From positions 1 through 64,000 of the IMG/VR virus record IMGVR_UViG_3300008954_000002: DNA of 64,000 bases, one strand, 5' to 3'. The first letter of the stretch is position 1. Each line of letters starts with the position of its first letter. Source of the stretch: a virus. Of this stretch, positions 23,711 to 31,638 are shown piece after piece. The translations under genes and the position numbers were made by a program. Under the pieces are notes generated by a model. It saw only the letters and a program-made list of their open reading frames with translations. It was not told the DNA's origin and did not search any database.

Positions 23711-24805
23711 ATGACTTCAACACCTGACTCAATAAATACTGAATCTGCTACAGAACCTATCATCTGCACAGCAGAATATATATGGATCGATGGTACCGAA
23801 CCTACAGCACAACTTAGATCCAAGACAAGAATTCTTACATCAGAACAACTATCTAATCCACCAGCATGGACCTTCGATGGCTCATCTACAAATCAAGCCA
23901 CAGGAGATAGCTCCGATTGCATACTTCAGCCAGTAAGAGTAGCTTACGATCCCATTAGGCCTAATGGTGCACTAATACTATGCGAAGTTTTCAATTCTGA
24001 TCTTACACCTAGTAAAACAAACTACAGAGCTAGTTTGCGCAAAGTACTAGCTGAAGGTGCAGATAGTCTTGAGCCTATATTTGGCTTTGAACAGGAGTAT
24101 ACTATCTTTGAAGGAGATAAGCCATTTGGATTCCCAGAAGAGGGTGAGCCCGAAGCACAAGGTCCTTATTACTGTTCTGTGGGTACCTATAACCATGGCA
24201 GAAATCTTGCTGAACATCATATGAAATTATGTCTTGCTGCTAGAATTGCTTATGGTGGATTAAACGCTGAAGTAATGCCAGGACAATGGGAATTCCAAAT
24301 TGGACCTGCAAATCCACTTCGAGCAGGAGATGATATCTGGTTAGGCAGATGGCTATTGCAACGCATTGCAGAAAACTATGATGTAGATATTTCATACGAT
24401 CCAAAACCAGTAGCTGGAGATTGGAACGGCGCAGGTATGCATAGTAACTTCTCAACTAACCAAAGTAGAAATAAAAATGGTGTTGAGTATCTTAAAAATC
24501 TCTGCAGCCACTTACAATATCACACAGTAAACTGTCTAGCTGGGTATGGAGCAAATTATGAAAGTCGCCTAACTGGTGAACACGAAACAGCATCTTATAA
24601 GGACTACAAATGGGGTATTGCAGATAGAACAGCAAGCATTAGAATTCCACTACACGTAGATGTAGATGGAGCAGGCTATCTAGAAGATAGACGTCCTAAT
24701 GCTAATGCAGATCCATATAGAGTAGCTACTGTATTACTTGAAGCTACCCTAAAAATGACAAATACAGAAATAATTTCTCAAGAAGAAACCCAAACAACTA
24801 CATAA
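23711..24805 (+). CDS. glnII: Glutamine synthetase, type II (eukaryote-like GSII)
   Basis: 364 residues, the normal length of GSII. The order of blocks matches the family: AEYIWIDGT near the N-terminus, LRSKTRIL, WTFDGSSTNQATG, CEVFN, FGFEQEYTIFE (metal/ATP site Glu), QGPYYCSVG, LNAEVMPGQWEFQIGP, PKPVAGDWNGAGMHSNFST, RLTGEHETASYKDYKWGIADRTASIRIP and GYLEDRRPNANADPY. The catalytic residues for ATP-dependent amidation of glutamate are therefore present. GSII forms decamers and is found in eukaryotes, Rhizobium/Streptomyces-type and some myxobacterial genomes. A phage-borne copy is rare; it could keep nitrogen flowing to nucleotide synthesis during infection. Confidence 0.95.
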   Translation: MTSTPDSINTESATEPIICTAEYIWIDGTEPTAQLRSKTRILTSEQLSNPPAWTFDGSSTNQATGDSSDCILQPVRVAYDPIRPNGALILCEVFNSDLTPSKTNYRASLRKVLAEGADSLEPIFGFEQEYTIFEGDKPFGFPEEGEPEAQGPYYCSVGTYNHGRNLAEHHMKLCLAARIAYGGLNAEVMPGQWEFQIGPANPLRAGDDIWLGRWLLQRIAENYDVDISYDPKPVAGDWNGAGMHSNFSTNQSRNKNGVEYLKNLCSHLQYHTVNCLAGYGANYESRLTGEHETASYKDYKWGIADRTASIRIPLHVDVDGAGYLEDRRPNANADPYRVATVLLEATLKMTNTEIISQEETQTTT

Positions 24806-24878
24806 CTTTACCTTCTTATAAAAGACATGTTAGCCTGAAAGTTCTAGTACTAAGATTTAGTAGAACTCAAGGTGTATC

Positions 24879-25859
24879 ATGTCTTTTTTATTATTACTTA
24901 GCTTTATTACCTCCTGTACTCCTGACTACGGAATAGTAGGTCATAGTACTTTCTATGTAGAAACACCTGGCGAAACCGAATACATATATACTCATGATAC
25001 AGGTGGAGAACCAGGAGTAGTTTGGGTAGATTCTTTTACTCAGCCTGCAAGTGTAGATGAAATAGATATACTCTGGATTATTGATACATCAGGCTCAATG
25101 TACAGATATACAGCTAACTTTTTAGTAGGTATTGAAGCAATGTTAAATGCTCTACCACCCTCTGGGTGGAGACTTGCTATGCTGTCAAATGATCCATTTA
25201 GAGCAGCAACAGAAAACCAATTCCCATTAGTACCCGGTGATGACATCATAGATGCAACTGATATGTATACACGAATGGGACAAGGCCCTTGGGAAGAAGG
25301 CTTTGATGCAGCATATGAATATATAGTTAACAATCCCTATTCAAGAACTTGGATGAGAAATAGTGCTGCACTATTAGTTGTTTTTGTATCTGACGAAGAA
25401 GAACAAAGCAATCAATATATGATAAACGTAAGAGATTTCACAAATTGGTATAGTGGGTTAAGATTAAACTCATCTTTTGTCTCAAGTATTGTGAATCTCG
25501 ATGGAAATACTTCTGTATGCCCATCAACTCCCACCGCTTTTGATGTAGGAGATAGATATATAGAAGCAACAAACTTCTTTAACGGGATAATTGTAGATAT
25601 ATGCTCAGATGATTGGTCTCCTGGAGTTACCGATGCCTTTCAACAAATAGAACCATATGAAGAGTGGAAACTTACCTATACTCCACTTGGCAACTCAGTA
25701 AGAGTATTTATAAATACTCAACCAATGCCTACTACAGATTGGTATTATAGTTTATATAATAATACTGTATATTTTAATACAATACCTTCAGAAGGTTCCC
25801 TAATAGAAATAGGGTATAGAATAGAAGATAATTTAGATACAGCCGACACTGGCTACTAG
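24879..25859 (+). CDS. Lipoprotein with von Willebrand factor A-like domain
   Basis: 326 residues. Residues 1-13 form a short lipoprotein signal with an FITSC lipobox, so the mature protein should be anchored from Cys13. A VWA-like domain starts at IDILWIIDTSGSMYRY, with the MIDAS DxSGS motif, and continues through WRLAMLSND and LLVVFVSDEEEQ. The end NLDTADTGY is the Asp/Thr tail style of Myxococcota-type surface proteins. It looks captured from a host genome. It could bind another surface protein or act in host-cell adhesion or superinfection exclusion; nothing proves that. Confidence 0.8.
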   Translation: MSFLLLLSFITSCTPDYGIVGHSTFYVETPGETEYIYTHDTGGEPGVVWVDSFTQPASVDEIDILWIIDTSGSMYRYTANFLVGIEAMLNALPPSGWRLAMLSNDPFRAATENQFPLVPGDDIIDATDMYTRMGQGPWEEGFDAAYEYIVNNPYSRTWMRNSAALLVVFVSDEEEQSNQYMINVRDFTNWYSGLRLNSSFVSSIVNLDGNTSVCPSTPTAFDVGDRYIEATNFFNGIIVDICSDDWSPGVTDAFQQIEPYEEWKLTYTPLGNSVRVFINTQPMPTTDWYYSLYNNTVYFNTIPSEGSLIEIGYRIEDNLDTADTGY

Positions 25860-25865
25860 GAAAAC

Positions 25866-26351
25866 ATGATCCGACAATTCATATATAAACTTAGAAAACT
25901 CTTTAGAAAAAACTTTTCTTATATAGAAATCAAAGCTTATCTTGGACTCATAAATGCAGAAGCTATATATCGAGTACAAGCGCATACGCCAAATAAAGAA
26001 CAAAATGAAGAATTAGAAGAATTCTTCTATACTGTAACAAATTCCGATCTTAGTACTATTATCTCTTGGACTCACAACTTCACTGAAAAACATTTTGATC
26101 ATATTGTTAAGCGTAAACAAGAAAGACTACATGCATTACAATATGATATGGCATTTCTTACACTAGACGAATGGCTAAAGCTACAACAATATCTATTAGA
26201 TCTAGATACAGAATGGCTTGTAGCCACAAATCAATATATCAAGGATCTACTCTACAAAAGTCACTCTGGTATGATAGAAAAGTCAATGACATTACCAAAT
26301 GCATATGAAATAATAGAACCATCACTTTCAGACGATGACTTTATTAATTAG
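25866..26351 (+). CDS. Hypothetical helical protein
   Basis: 161 residues, ATG 25866 six bases after the lipoprotein stop. Basic N-terminus (IRQFIYKLRKLFRKNFSYIE) then amphipathic helices rich in Glu/Leu. No membrane segment or family. Probably cotranscribed with the VWA lipoprotein. Confidence 0.6.
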   Translation: MIRQFIYKLRKLFRKNFSYIEIKAYLGLINAEAIYRVQAHTPNKEQNEELEEFFYTVTNSDLSTIISWTHNFTEKHFDHIVKRKQERLHALQYDMAFLTLDEWLKLQQYLLDLDTEWLVATNQYIKDLLYKSHSGMIEKSMTLPNAYEIIEPSLSDDDFIN

Positions 26352-26399
26352 AAAAAAACGATTTCTACGCCCAATTACTAGATGTAAGGGAGGATGTTG

Positions 26400-26732
26400 A
26401 TGAGTTTTTACAATATACATCCTACTCATTTGTTAATAATCTTACTTACCTATACTCTTAGTGTGTATGGTATTTCTTGGACTATAACAATGAGTTCTCT
26501 CTTTGCTCCCTTAAGAGATAAACTACTAAACTTGCCCATCTTAAGCAAACTATTTCAGTGTATAGTTTGTATCTCTGTATGGGTAGGAATATTTGTTGCA
26601 TTAATTGCACCCTACACAGTAGGACTCTTTGAAGCATCCTTCATTAGAGAACCAGCAGATCTTTTTATATGGGGCGGCTGGAGTGCAGCAACTACATGGG
26701 CTATAGCACTTAAATTAGGCGATGCCCAATAA
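26400..26732 (+). CDS. DUF1360-type membrane protein
   Basis: 110 residues; ATG 26400 is chosen because GGGAGG sits six bases before it (26394 would lie against the site). Three to four hydrophobic segments. FQCIVCISVWVGIFVALIAPY in the middle is the C-x-x-C-x-S-x-W-x-G feature of DUF1360, a family of small phage/bacterial membrane proteins with no known role. Ends eight bases before the tmRNA. Confidence 0.65.
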   Translation: MSFYNIHPTHLLIILLTYTLSVYGISWTITMSSLFAPLRDKLLNLPILSKLFQCIVCISVWVGIFVALIAPYTVGLFEASFIREPADLFIWGGWSAATTWAIALKLGDAQ

Positions 26733-26740
26733 CTATTTTC

Positions 26741-27103
26741 GGGGGTGAACTGGCTTCGACTTTGTAGCAAAGAAGAATAGTACAGGTGACCTTAAGAAAC
26801 AATAGGTCTAAAACTTAGTTTCAAAACCATAACTGCTAACAACAACAGTTTCAACGTAGCTCTAGCAGCTTAGTTGGGAGGCTTCTTAGAGCCTTCTATC
26901 CAATCTAAGATATCTTACCCTCGATGGAGAGAAACAACGCATTGAGAGAATGGCTACCCTACTTGTAGTAGGTGGATTCTAAGATGACATAAGAATGGTT
27001 GGCCTTGTCATTATTTTGCTATTTGAAGAAACAAATAGATAAACCTGTGAATAACTTGAATTCAAAACTATGAAGAACGCGGGTTCGAATCCCGCCACCT
27101 CCA
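26741..27103 (+). ncRNA. ssrA: tmRNA (ssrA)
   Basis: 363 bases. It starts GGGGGTGAACTGGCTTCGAC, the almost invariant tmRNA 5' end, and ends GCGGGTTCGAATCCCGC-CACCTCC-A: the tRNA-like T arm and the acceptor stem GGGGGTG/CACCTCC. The tag frame, 26835-26873, reads GCT AAC AAC AAC AGT TTC AAC GTA GCT CTA GCA GCT TAG (ANNNSFNVALAA, then stop), with a degradation signal ending ALAA. tmRNA rescues stalled ribosomes and tags the unfinished protein for proteases. Phage copies are known but uncommon. Confidence 0.96.
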
Positions 27104-27112
27104 CCCTTTTGA

Positions 27113-27184
27113 CTCCCTATAGCTTAATAGTAAAGCCCTAGATTTTAACTAGGAAGATGTAGGTATCGAATCCTACTGGGGAGC
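27113..27184 (+). tRNA. tRNA-Lys (anticodon TTT)
   Basis: Acceptor CTCCCTA/TGGGGAG, D stem GCTT/AAGC, anticodon arm CCTAG-ATTTTAA-CTAGG (TTT), T stem GTAGG/CCTAC. The T loop has eight bases (TATCGAAT) instead of seven. Nine bases downstream of tmRNA, so probably cotranscribed and processed with it. Confidence 0.85.
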
Positions 27185-27220
27185 TTTTTCTACCCTAAAT
27201 ATTAAATCTACATAAAACCT

Positions 27221-27460
27221 ATGGACTTCATAAAGTGGAAATATGGTCTTATCCTCATCTCTATTGAAGATAAAGATACTGACTACGAATCTGAAATATG
27301 CGAACTAGTAGAGCTATACCAAGACAAAAATGGCAACTATACCTCTTGGTGTAAAGCTAGAATCAACTCTCTAGAAGAGCTTACCAATGCTTACAACGAT
27401 ATCCAGCGTGATGGTATAAACCATTGGTTCTATAAAAATGGATTTACTCATGAGCAATGA
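27221..27460 (+). CDS. Hypothetical protein
   Basis: 79 residues. Starts KWKYGLILISIEDKD and holds an alternating beta/alpha pattern with an acidic ICELVELYQDKNGNYTSWCKARINSLEELTNAYNDIQ stretch. Related small proteins (W-x-Y-G-x-x-L-I..., C/W/..) are common in phages without known role. Confidence 0.65.
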   Translation: MDFIKWKYGLILISIEDKDTDYESEICELVELYQDKNGNYTSWCKARINSLEELTNAYNDIQRDGINHWFYKNGFTHEQ

Positions 27461-27701
27461 TTCTTTAGATCCTGATGATATCTTAATAACTCGTGTAGTT
27501 AATGGATGGATAACTAAATCAGTTGATGTAGAAAATCCAGAACACACAAATATCATCATATATGAAGACCAAGATGGAGAGTTAGGAACTCAAAAAGCTC
27601 TCATATCTCTAATATATGATCATTTCAGTCACTACCTTCAATCTAAACATAAAGGTGGAATAATTATAGAACTAAAATCAAAAGGAAGAGATAATGAATA
27701 A
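27450..27701 (+). CDS. Hypothetical protein
   Basis: 83 residues from ATG 27450, overlapping the previous gene by 11 bases (ATG 27438 would overlap more). Acidic, beta-rich (DDILITRVVNGWITKSV; NIIIYEDQDGELGTQKALISLIYDHF). Overlaps the next gene by eight bases. Function unknown. Confidence 0.6.
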   Translation: MSNDSLDPDDILITRVVNGWITKSVDVENPEHTNIIIYEDQDGELGTQKALISLIYDHFSHYLQSKHKGGIIIELKSKGRDNE

Positions 27702-27912
27702 AAGCTATGCTAAGTCACTTCTCCATAACGCTCCACTTATTCTTTTATGTATTACTCTATCCTTGTTGCTGTGGAATAAAGCATCTCTAAAAGCAGAACA
27801 TCCATTACTTGCATGTAAGGCAGCATGTGTTCCTCTTATGTATGAGATTATTGATGAAGAATGTTGGTGTAGAGTAAATGAAAACACACTTAAACTTCAA
27901 ACAAATAAGTAA
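27694..27912 (+). CDS. Small membrane-anchored Cys-rich protein
   Basis: 72 residues. Residues 11-29 are a membrane segment; the outer/periplasmic side has four Cys (ACKAACVP.., ECWCRV) that could form disulfides. Rz1/spanin-like topology is possible but length and spacing do not prove it. Confidence 0.55.
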   Translation: MNKSYAKSLLHNAPLILLCITLSLLLWNKASLKAEHPLLACKAACVPLMYEIIDEECWCRVNENTLKLQTNK

Positions 27913-27925
27913 AAAAGAGAAAATA

Positions 27926-28414
27926 ATGAGCAAAACTAATAAAGAATTAGAAAAACAAATTATAGCCCAAACTATTATTTCTCTACTTAAGAGCAAAGAC
28001 AGTCCACTCCTGCGTTATTTAATCCCAGAACATGAAGCAGAAAACTGTGGAATGAAAAAGGAAGAAGTAGCCTGCTCATTTAGTAAATTGGTTGAACTAT
28101 TACGAGAAAAATATGATCTAACTAGTAAACAATTAAGCTATTCACATATCTATCCAAGTGTTCTATTTAATGCAAATCTAACTTGGGATGATAGTGGATT
28201 TCTCGCAGATCTTGACAGCAAGAAACCCGCATTGCCTTGGTATGGGAAATGCGCTCATCATGGTGATGGCTATCCTGATCAGGAGTGCTCTTGTGAAAAC
28301 TGGATTTGTGATGCCTGTGGCGTCACCTACACAAATGACACTGAGCTTAGTTTGATCACAGAAAAAAATCTCTCTGGTATAACTATGTGTCCCAACTGTA
28401 TTTCTCCTGAATAA
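27926..28414 (+). CDS. Zinc-ribbon-like hypothetical protein
   Basis: 162 residues; ATG 27926 with AGAGAAA upstream is chosen over the in-frame 27878. Helical N-terminal half (ELEKQIIAQTIISLLKSKDSP). The C-terminal 60 residues carry Cys/His pairs: CAHHGDG..., CSCENWICDACGVTY and CPNC, probably binding one or two zincs. Function unknown. Confidence 0.65.
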   Translation: MSKTNKELEKQIIAQTIISLLKSKDSPLLRYLIPEHEAENCGMKKEEVACSFSKLVELLREKYDLTSKQLSYSHIYPSVLFNANLTWDDSGFLADLDSKKPALPWYGKCAHHGDGYPDQECSCENWICDACGVTYTNDTELSLITEKNLSGITMCPNCISPE

Positions 28415-28418
28415 ACTT

Positions 28419-28628
28419 ATGTTTAGACTTACTTCTTACAAGTTCCTAGAAATTAGCTTCTTTAAACTGCACAAATCGCATCATATAAAAACACATATAA
28501 TATTTTGGGATAGTAGTTGTGATTTTAGATGGAAAGGTTCTTATAGCCCTTGTTTCTATATTGCTCTCACAGTTCTAAACCTTCAATTGTTTGAAATATC
28601 TTTATATGATTGTCGAACCCGAGACTAA
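28419..28628 (+). CDS. Conserved small phage protein (MFRxTxYKFLEIxFFK)
   Basis: 69 residues. The start MFRLTSYKFLEISFFKL and end FEISLYDCRTRD, with DFRWKGSYSP in the middle, match a recurrent phage protein layout (YKFLEI.FFK... FRW...H.G....I.L....F...IYD.R). Role unknown. One base separates it from the next gene. Confidence 0.65.
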   Translation: MFRLTSYKFLEISFFKLHKSHHIKTHIIFWDSSCDFRWKGSYSPCFYIALTVLNLQLFEISLYDCRTRD

Positions 28629-28629
28629 T

Positions 28630-28998
28630 ATGCAATTTGATATCATAAATGAAACTCCTAATGAAGACGGTACAATAACTCTTACTATAGAAATAGATGA
28701 TGAGTTCCAAGCTTGGTTCTTAAAAGAAACAGGCTTCGAAGAATGGGATGATACAAAATTCCAAGAGATATTATTAGAAGCTCTAGAAGTTGCTGCAGAA
28801 CTTCACAATAGCAATGAATTGCTTTACACAACTGTAAAAGAAAATGATGAAGGTCAATTATATCTAGAACTTCCAGAAACTCTTCTTTCAGATATAGGCT
28901 GGACAATAAACGACATGATAGACTGGATACCTAATCCCGATCAAAGTATTACATTAATTAATCTTTCTAAGAAACAGCGAGACATAATAGATAAATGA
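28630..28998 (+). CDS. Hypothetical acidic protein
   Basis: 122 residues from ATG 28630; the frame opens at 28591 but that would overlap the previous gene. Acidic, with WFLKETGFEEWDDTKFQEILLEALEVAAE and a C-terminal LSDIGWTINDMIDW segment recalling small AbrB-like/phage folds. Overlaps the next gene by four bases (ATGA). Confidence 0.6.
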   Translation: MQFDIINETPNEDGTITLTIEIDDEFQAWFLKETGFEEWDDTKFQEILLEALEVAAELHNSNELLYTTVKENDEGQLYLELPETLLSDIGWTINDMIDWIPNPDQSITLINLSKKQRDIIDK

Positions 28999-29462
28999 GC
29001 ACATGGTACACAGGTACAGGTAAATCAGTTTCTCATACCACTGTACTTGATGCAATCAAAACTCATATTGAGAAGTCAGGCCAACTATATATTGGTACTG
29101 ATAGTATGATCTCTAAGAAAGAATGCACCCTTGTAACTTCTATTTGCTTACATGGAGCAGAAGGACAAACTGGTGGCAATTACTTCTGGAAAAAAACCAA
29201 ATACAAAAATAAAAAGTATCAGTCCCTACCTACTAGGATATTCCAAGAAGTAGCAGATTCAGTTCAACTTGGATTAAGTCTGTTGGAAATCTATCCAGAT
29301 GCACCCATTGAATTGCATCTAGATGTTTCACAAAATAAAACAGCAAAAACCTCTACACTAGTAGAACAGCTTACAGGCTATGTAAGAGGTGCTGGCTTTG
29401 ACTATAAGATAAAACCAAACTCATGGGCTTCTAGCTCTGTAGCTGATAAACACTCTAAATAA
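28995..29462 (+). CDS. YkuK-family RNase H-like protein
   Basis: 155 residues. YIGTDSM (first acidic residue of the RNase H-type site), TRIFQEVADSVQLGLSLLEIYPDAPIELHLDVSQN (second acidic region) and IKPNSWASSSVADKHSK (C-terminal Asp) follow the pattern of the YkuK family, a ribonuclease H-like fold of unknown substrate widespread in firmicutes and phages. Length is normal. Confidence 0.8.
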   Translation: MSTWYTGTGKSVSHTTVLDAIKTHIEKSGQLYIGTDSMISKKECTLVTSICLHGAEGQTGGNYFWKKTKYKNKKYQSLPTRIFQEVADSVQLGLSLLEIYPDAPIELHLDVSQNKTAKTSTLVEQLTGYVRGAGFDYKIKPNSWASSSVADKHSK

Positions 29463-29506
29463 TCTGAACCTGTAAGTATCTCTTACAAGTTCAAAACGAG
29501 AACCTT

Positions 29507-29878
29507 ATGGGAACAAATTATTATGCCCAACAAGACTCTTGTCGTCACTGTGGACGATGTAACAAGTATGATCGCTATCATATAGGCAAATCTAGCGGAG
29601 GATGGAACTTCAGTTTACATGTCAAAGGCCCTCAAGAACATGCAGCAAATCATGAGCTCCCCGAAGGGAAGTTCTCCTGCTTAGAAGACTGGAAACACTT
29701 CCTTTCCGCTATAGCAAAAGCAGAACACGAATCCCTTCAACGAGTAAAGAGACAGCTCTTTGATCAAAAAGAATTAGTAAAAAAACTTCGTAAAAGAAAT
29801 ACTCTTCTAGAAGAACAATATGAAGCTCTACAAGAGGATCTGGTTAATCTTGGTAAAGATTACTTAAACCAAACCTAG
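29507..29878 (+). CDS. Conserved phage protein, MGTNYYA family
   Basis: 123 residues. MGTNYYAQQD-CRHCGRC...YHIGKSSGGWNFSLH is a well-known phage/bacterial small protein signature with a likely zinc site (CxxCxxC and His). The C-terminal 50 residues form a coiled coil. The role is unknown. Confidence 0.75.
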   Translation: MGTNYYAQQDSCRHCGRCNKYDRYHIGKSSGGWNFSLHVKGPQEHAANHELPEGKFSCLEDWKHFLSAIAKAEHESLQRVKRQLFDQKELVKKLRKRNTLLEEQYEALQEDLVNLGKDYLNQT

Positions 29879-29892
29879 GAATCAAATATCAA

Positions 29893-30057
29893 ATGGAACA
29901 ATTTATAACTCTCGATAAACTAGTTAGTCTAGTATTGCCTATCTTGCCTGCTGCTCAATTTGAAGGAGATCTTGAAGAACAAATTGCAATATATACAAAT
30001 CTAACCTTAGGCAATACTGATAAAATATTTGAAATACCTGAAGAACCTTCTGTATGA
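29893..30057 (+). CDS. Hypothetical 54-residue protein
   Basis: MEQFITLDKLVSLVLPILPAAQFEG..; a helical acidic peptide. Its TGA overlaps the next ATG (ATGA at 30054), which supports translation coupling. Function unknown. Confidence 0.55.
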   Translation: MEQFITLDKLVSLVLPILPAAQFEGDLEEQIAIYTNLTLGNTDKIFEIPEEPSV

Positions 30058-30344
30058 AAGACTCCTTAGGTAGAACTATCTCTATAGGAGATATCTTCTT
30101 AATTCCTGGAGGAAATCCTCGTTATGGAGGACTTCATCTTGAAATAGGAATTATTGAGGCTATAACAGAAAAAAGAATAAAAACCATTGTTACTAAACTT
30201 GCTGGAGACAAACATGCTTTCAAGAAGAGCTCTAGAACCAGTACAAAAATTCTAGTTATAGATGATCCAATTCTATCTTCACTAGATGTTGTTAACACTC
30301 TAAAACAAATGGTATTTCCTAATGAAAGTTCAGAAACTTATTGA
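30054..30344 (+). CDS. Hypothetical protein
   Basis: 96 residues. SLGRTISIGDIFLIPGGNPRYGGLHLEIGIIEAITEKRIKTIV looks like a small SH3-like beta barrel. Overlaps the following gene by 23 bases. Function unknown. Confidence 0.6.
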   Translation: MKDSLGRTISIGDIFLIPGGNPRYGGLHLEIGIIEAITEKRIKTIVTKLAGDKHAFKKSSRTSTKILVIDDPILSSLDVVNTLKQMVFPNESSETY

Positions 30345-30561
30345 ATTGCTCTCTAAAGAGGATCCTTCCTCTATTGTAATCCTTCCAGGATATGAAGGCG
30401 GAGTAGATGAAGTACAAAATATTACTCAAGTGCAAATATATTTAGACTATAATATAGGCACTTGGCATTATGGAGATCATGAGATATGCGATAGATATAA
30501 CTCATCTGAACTAGATACTATGCCACCTGATAAGATAGCAACTGCTATCTTAGTTAAATAA
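30322..30561 (+). CDS. Conserved small phage protein (DP..IV..GYEGG type)
   Basis: 79 residues. KVQKLIELLSKEDPSSIVILPGYEGGVDEV is a widely recurring start in phage proteins (KVxELIxxLxxxDPxxxVVVxGYEGGxDxV). Role unknown. Confidence 0.7.
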   Translation: MKVQKLIELLSKEDPSSIVILPGYEGGVDEVQNITQVQIYLDYNIGTWHYGDHEICDRYNSSELDTMPPDKIATAILVK

Positions 30562-30580
30562 CCTTAAAACAAATAGCATT

Positions 30581-31189
30581 ATGAATAAAGAACTAGACCT
30601 AAAACTTGTAAAAGCTTTTCCACTACTTTATCAAGATAGAAACAGTAGTATGATGTCAACAGCTATGTGCTGGGGCTTTCCAGGAGATGGCTGGTTTGAC
30701 ATCATATGGAACCTATCTTCTAAACTTGAGCCACTAATACAAGAATTCTTAGACAACAGTCCTAATCTAGAGTGTAGTAATTGTGGCTGTAAAAGAGATC
30801 GACATTATGCCTGTAAAACAAAAACACCTGGCAAATGTTCCACTATATATATAGACCCAGAATCCGAAGAAGAGCCACCCGATAATTATAGGACTTGTTT
30901 CTGTGATGTCTATATAAGCTCTCATCCACGAGCAGCACAAGTTAAGGAAAAGTTTGGCGGTCTTCGCTACTATATGACATGTGGTAGCGATCAAATATAT
31001 GATCTAATATCTGAAGCCGAAGCTCTCTCTTATAAAACATGTGAAGAATGTGGAAACCCAGGAGAAGAAAGAGATACTGGGTGGATTAAAACATTATGTA
31101 CAGAATGTTTTACAAACTGGGATCAAATAAGAAAAGACCACACAGAAAAGTGGACAAAGGATTGCAGGAATGAGAGTAACAAGTCTTAA
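30581..31189 (+). CDS. Conserved phage zinc-binding protein
   Basis: 202 residues. The GFPGDGWFDIIWNLSSKLEPLI start, the KEKFGGLRYYM motif and the C-terminal CEECGNPGEERDTGWIKTLCTECF zinc ribbon are all typical of a phage family I know from many genomes with unknown role. An additional Cys-rich insert (CSNCGCKRDRHYACKTKTPGKC, then FCDVY) in the middle is unusual for it. Overlaps the next gene by 20 bases. Confidence 0.7.
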   Translation: MNKELDLKLVKAFPLLYQDRNSSMMSTAMCWGFPGDGWFDIIWNLSSKLEPLIQEFLDNSPNLECSNCGCKRDRHYACKTKTPGKCSTIYIDPESEEEPPDNYRTCFCDVYISSHPRAAQVKEKFGGLRYYMTCGSDQIYDLISEAEALSYKTCEECGNPGEERDTGWIKTLCTECFTNWDQIRKDHTEKWTKDCRNESNKS

Positions 31190-31490
31190 AACTATATATT
31201 TAACAGAAGAAGAACTTAAACAAGTAATATCTAATCACCTGCGAGAAAAGGGCGATCATATTCTAGCTGAACACCTTCATACTAATATATGCACAATGGA
31301 ATGGCTTAAAAATGGAAACTTTGCGATTAGTATAGATGGAGAAGTTAATGAAAAATGTCTCTACACTGCAGTATCATCACGTATTGATAAGCTAAATAAT
31401 GATACTAAAGAAATGAAATCAAGTAATATACCTATGAGAATTATAGATAAGTTTCTTGAAGATGTTTGGAATATAACAAAGAAACAATGA
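31170..31490 (+). CDS. Hypothetical protein
   Basis: 106 residues starting inside the previous gene's end. TIYLTEEELKQVISNHLREKG begins it; then a helical-beta mix. The LTxxEL...I start is common in small phage proteins. Function unknown. About 150 gene-free bases follow before the tubulin-like gene, with AT-rich stretches (TATATAATCTATACTATAG) that may hold a promoter. Confidence 0.6.
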   Translation: MRVTSLKTIYLTEEELKQVISNHLREKGDHILAEHLHTNICTMEWLKNGNFAISIDGEVNEKCLYTAVSSRIDKLNNDTKEMKSSNIPMRIIDKFLEDVWNITKKQ

Positions 31491-31638
31491 GCTCCACTTT
31501 AAATATATAAACTAATACACCCAACTATAGAATTAGAGAAAAACTTACTAGATGAGCCGAAAGTCTATATACTTCAGTTCTTGTCTGATATAGACGAGTA
31601 AGCTATATTGCTAAGTCTATATAATCTATACTATAGTT

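Noticed and set aside
24240-24455. Minus-strand frames inside the glutamine synthetase, RNR and polymerase genes
   Set aside because: They mirror strong genes on the + strand and have no start signals.
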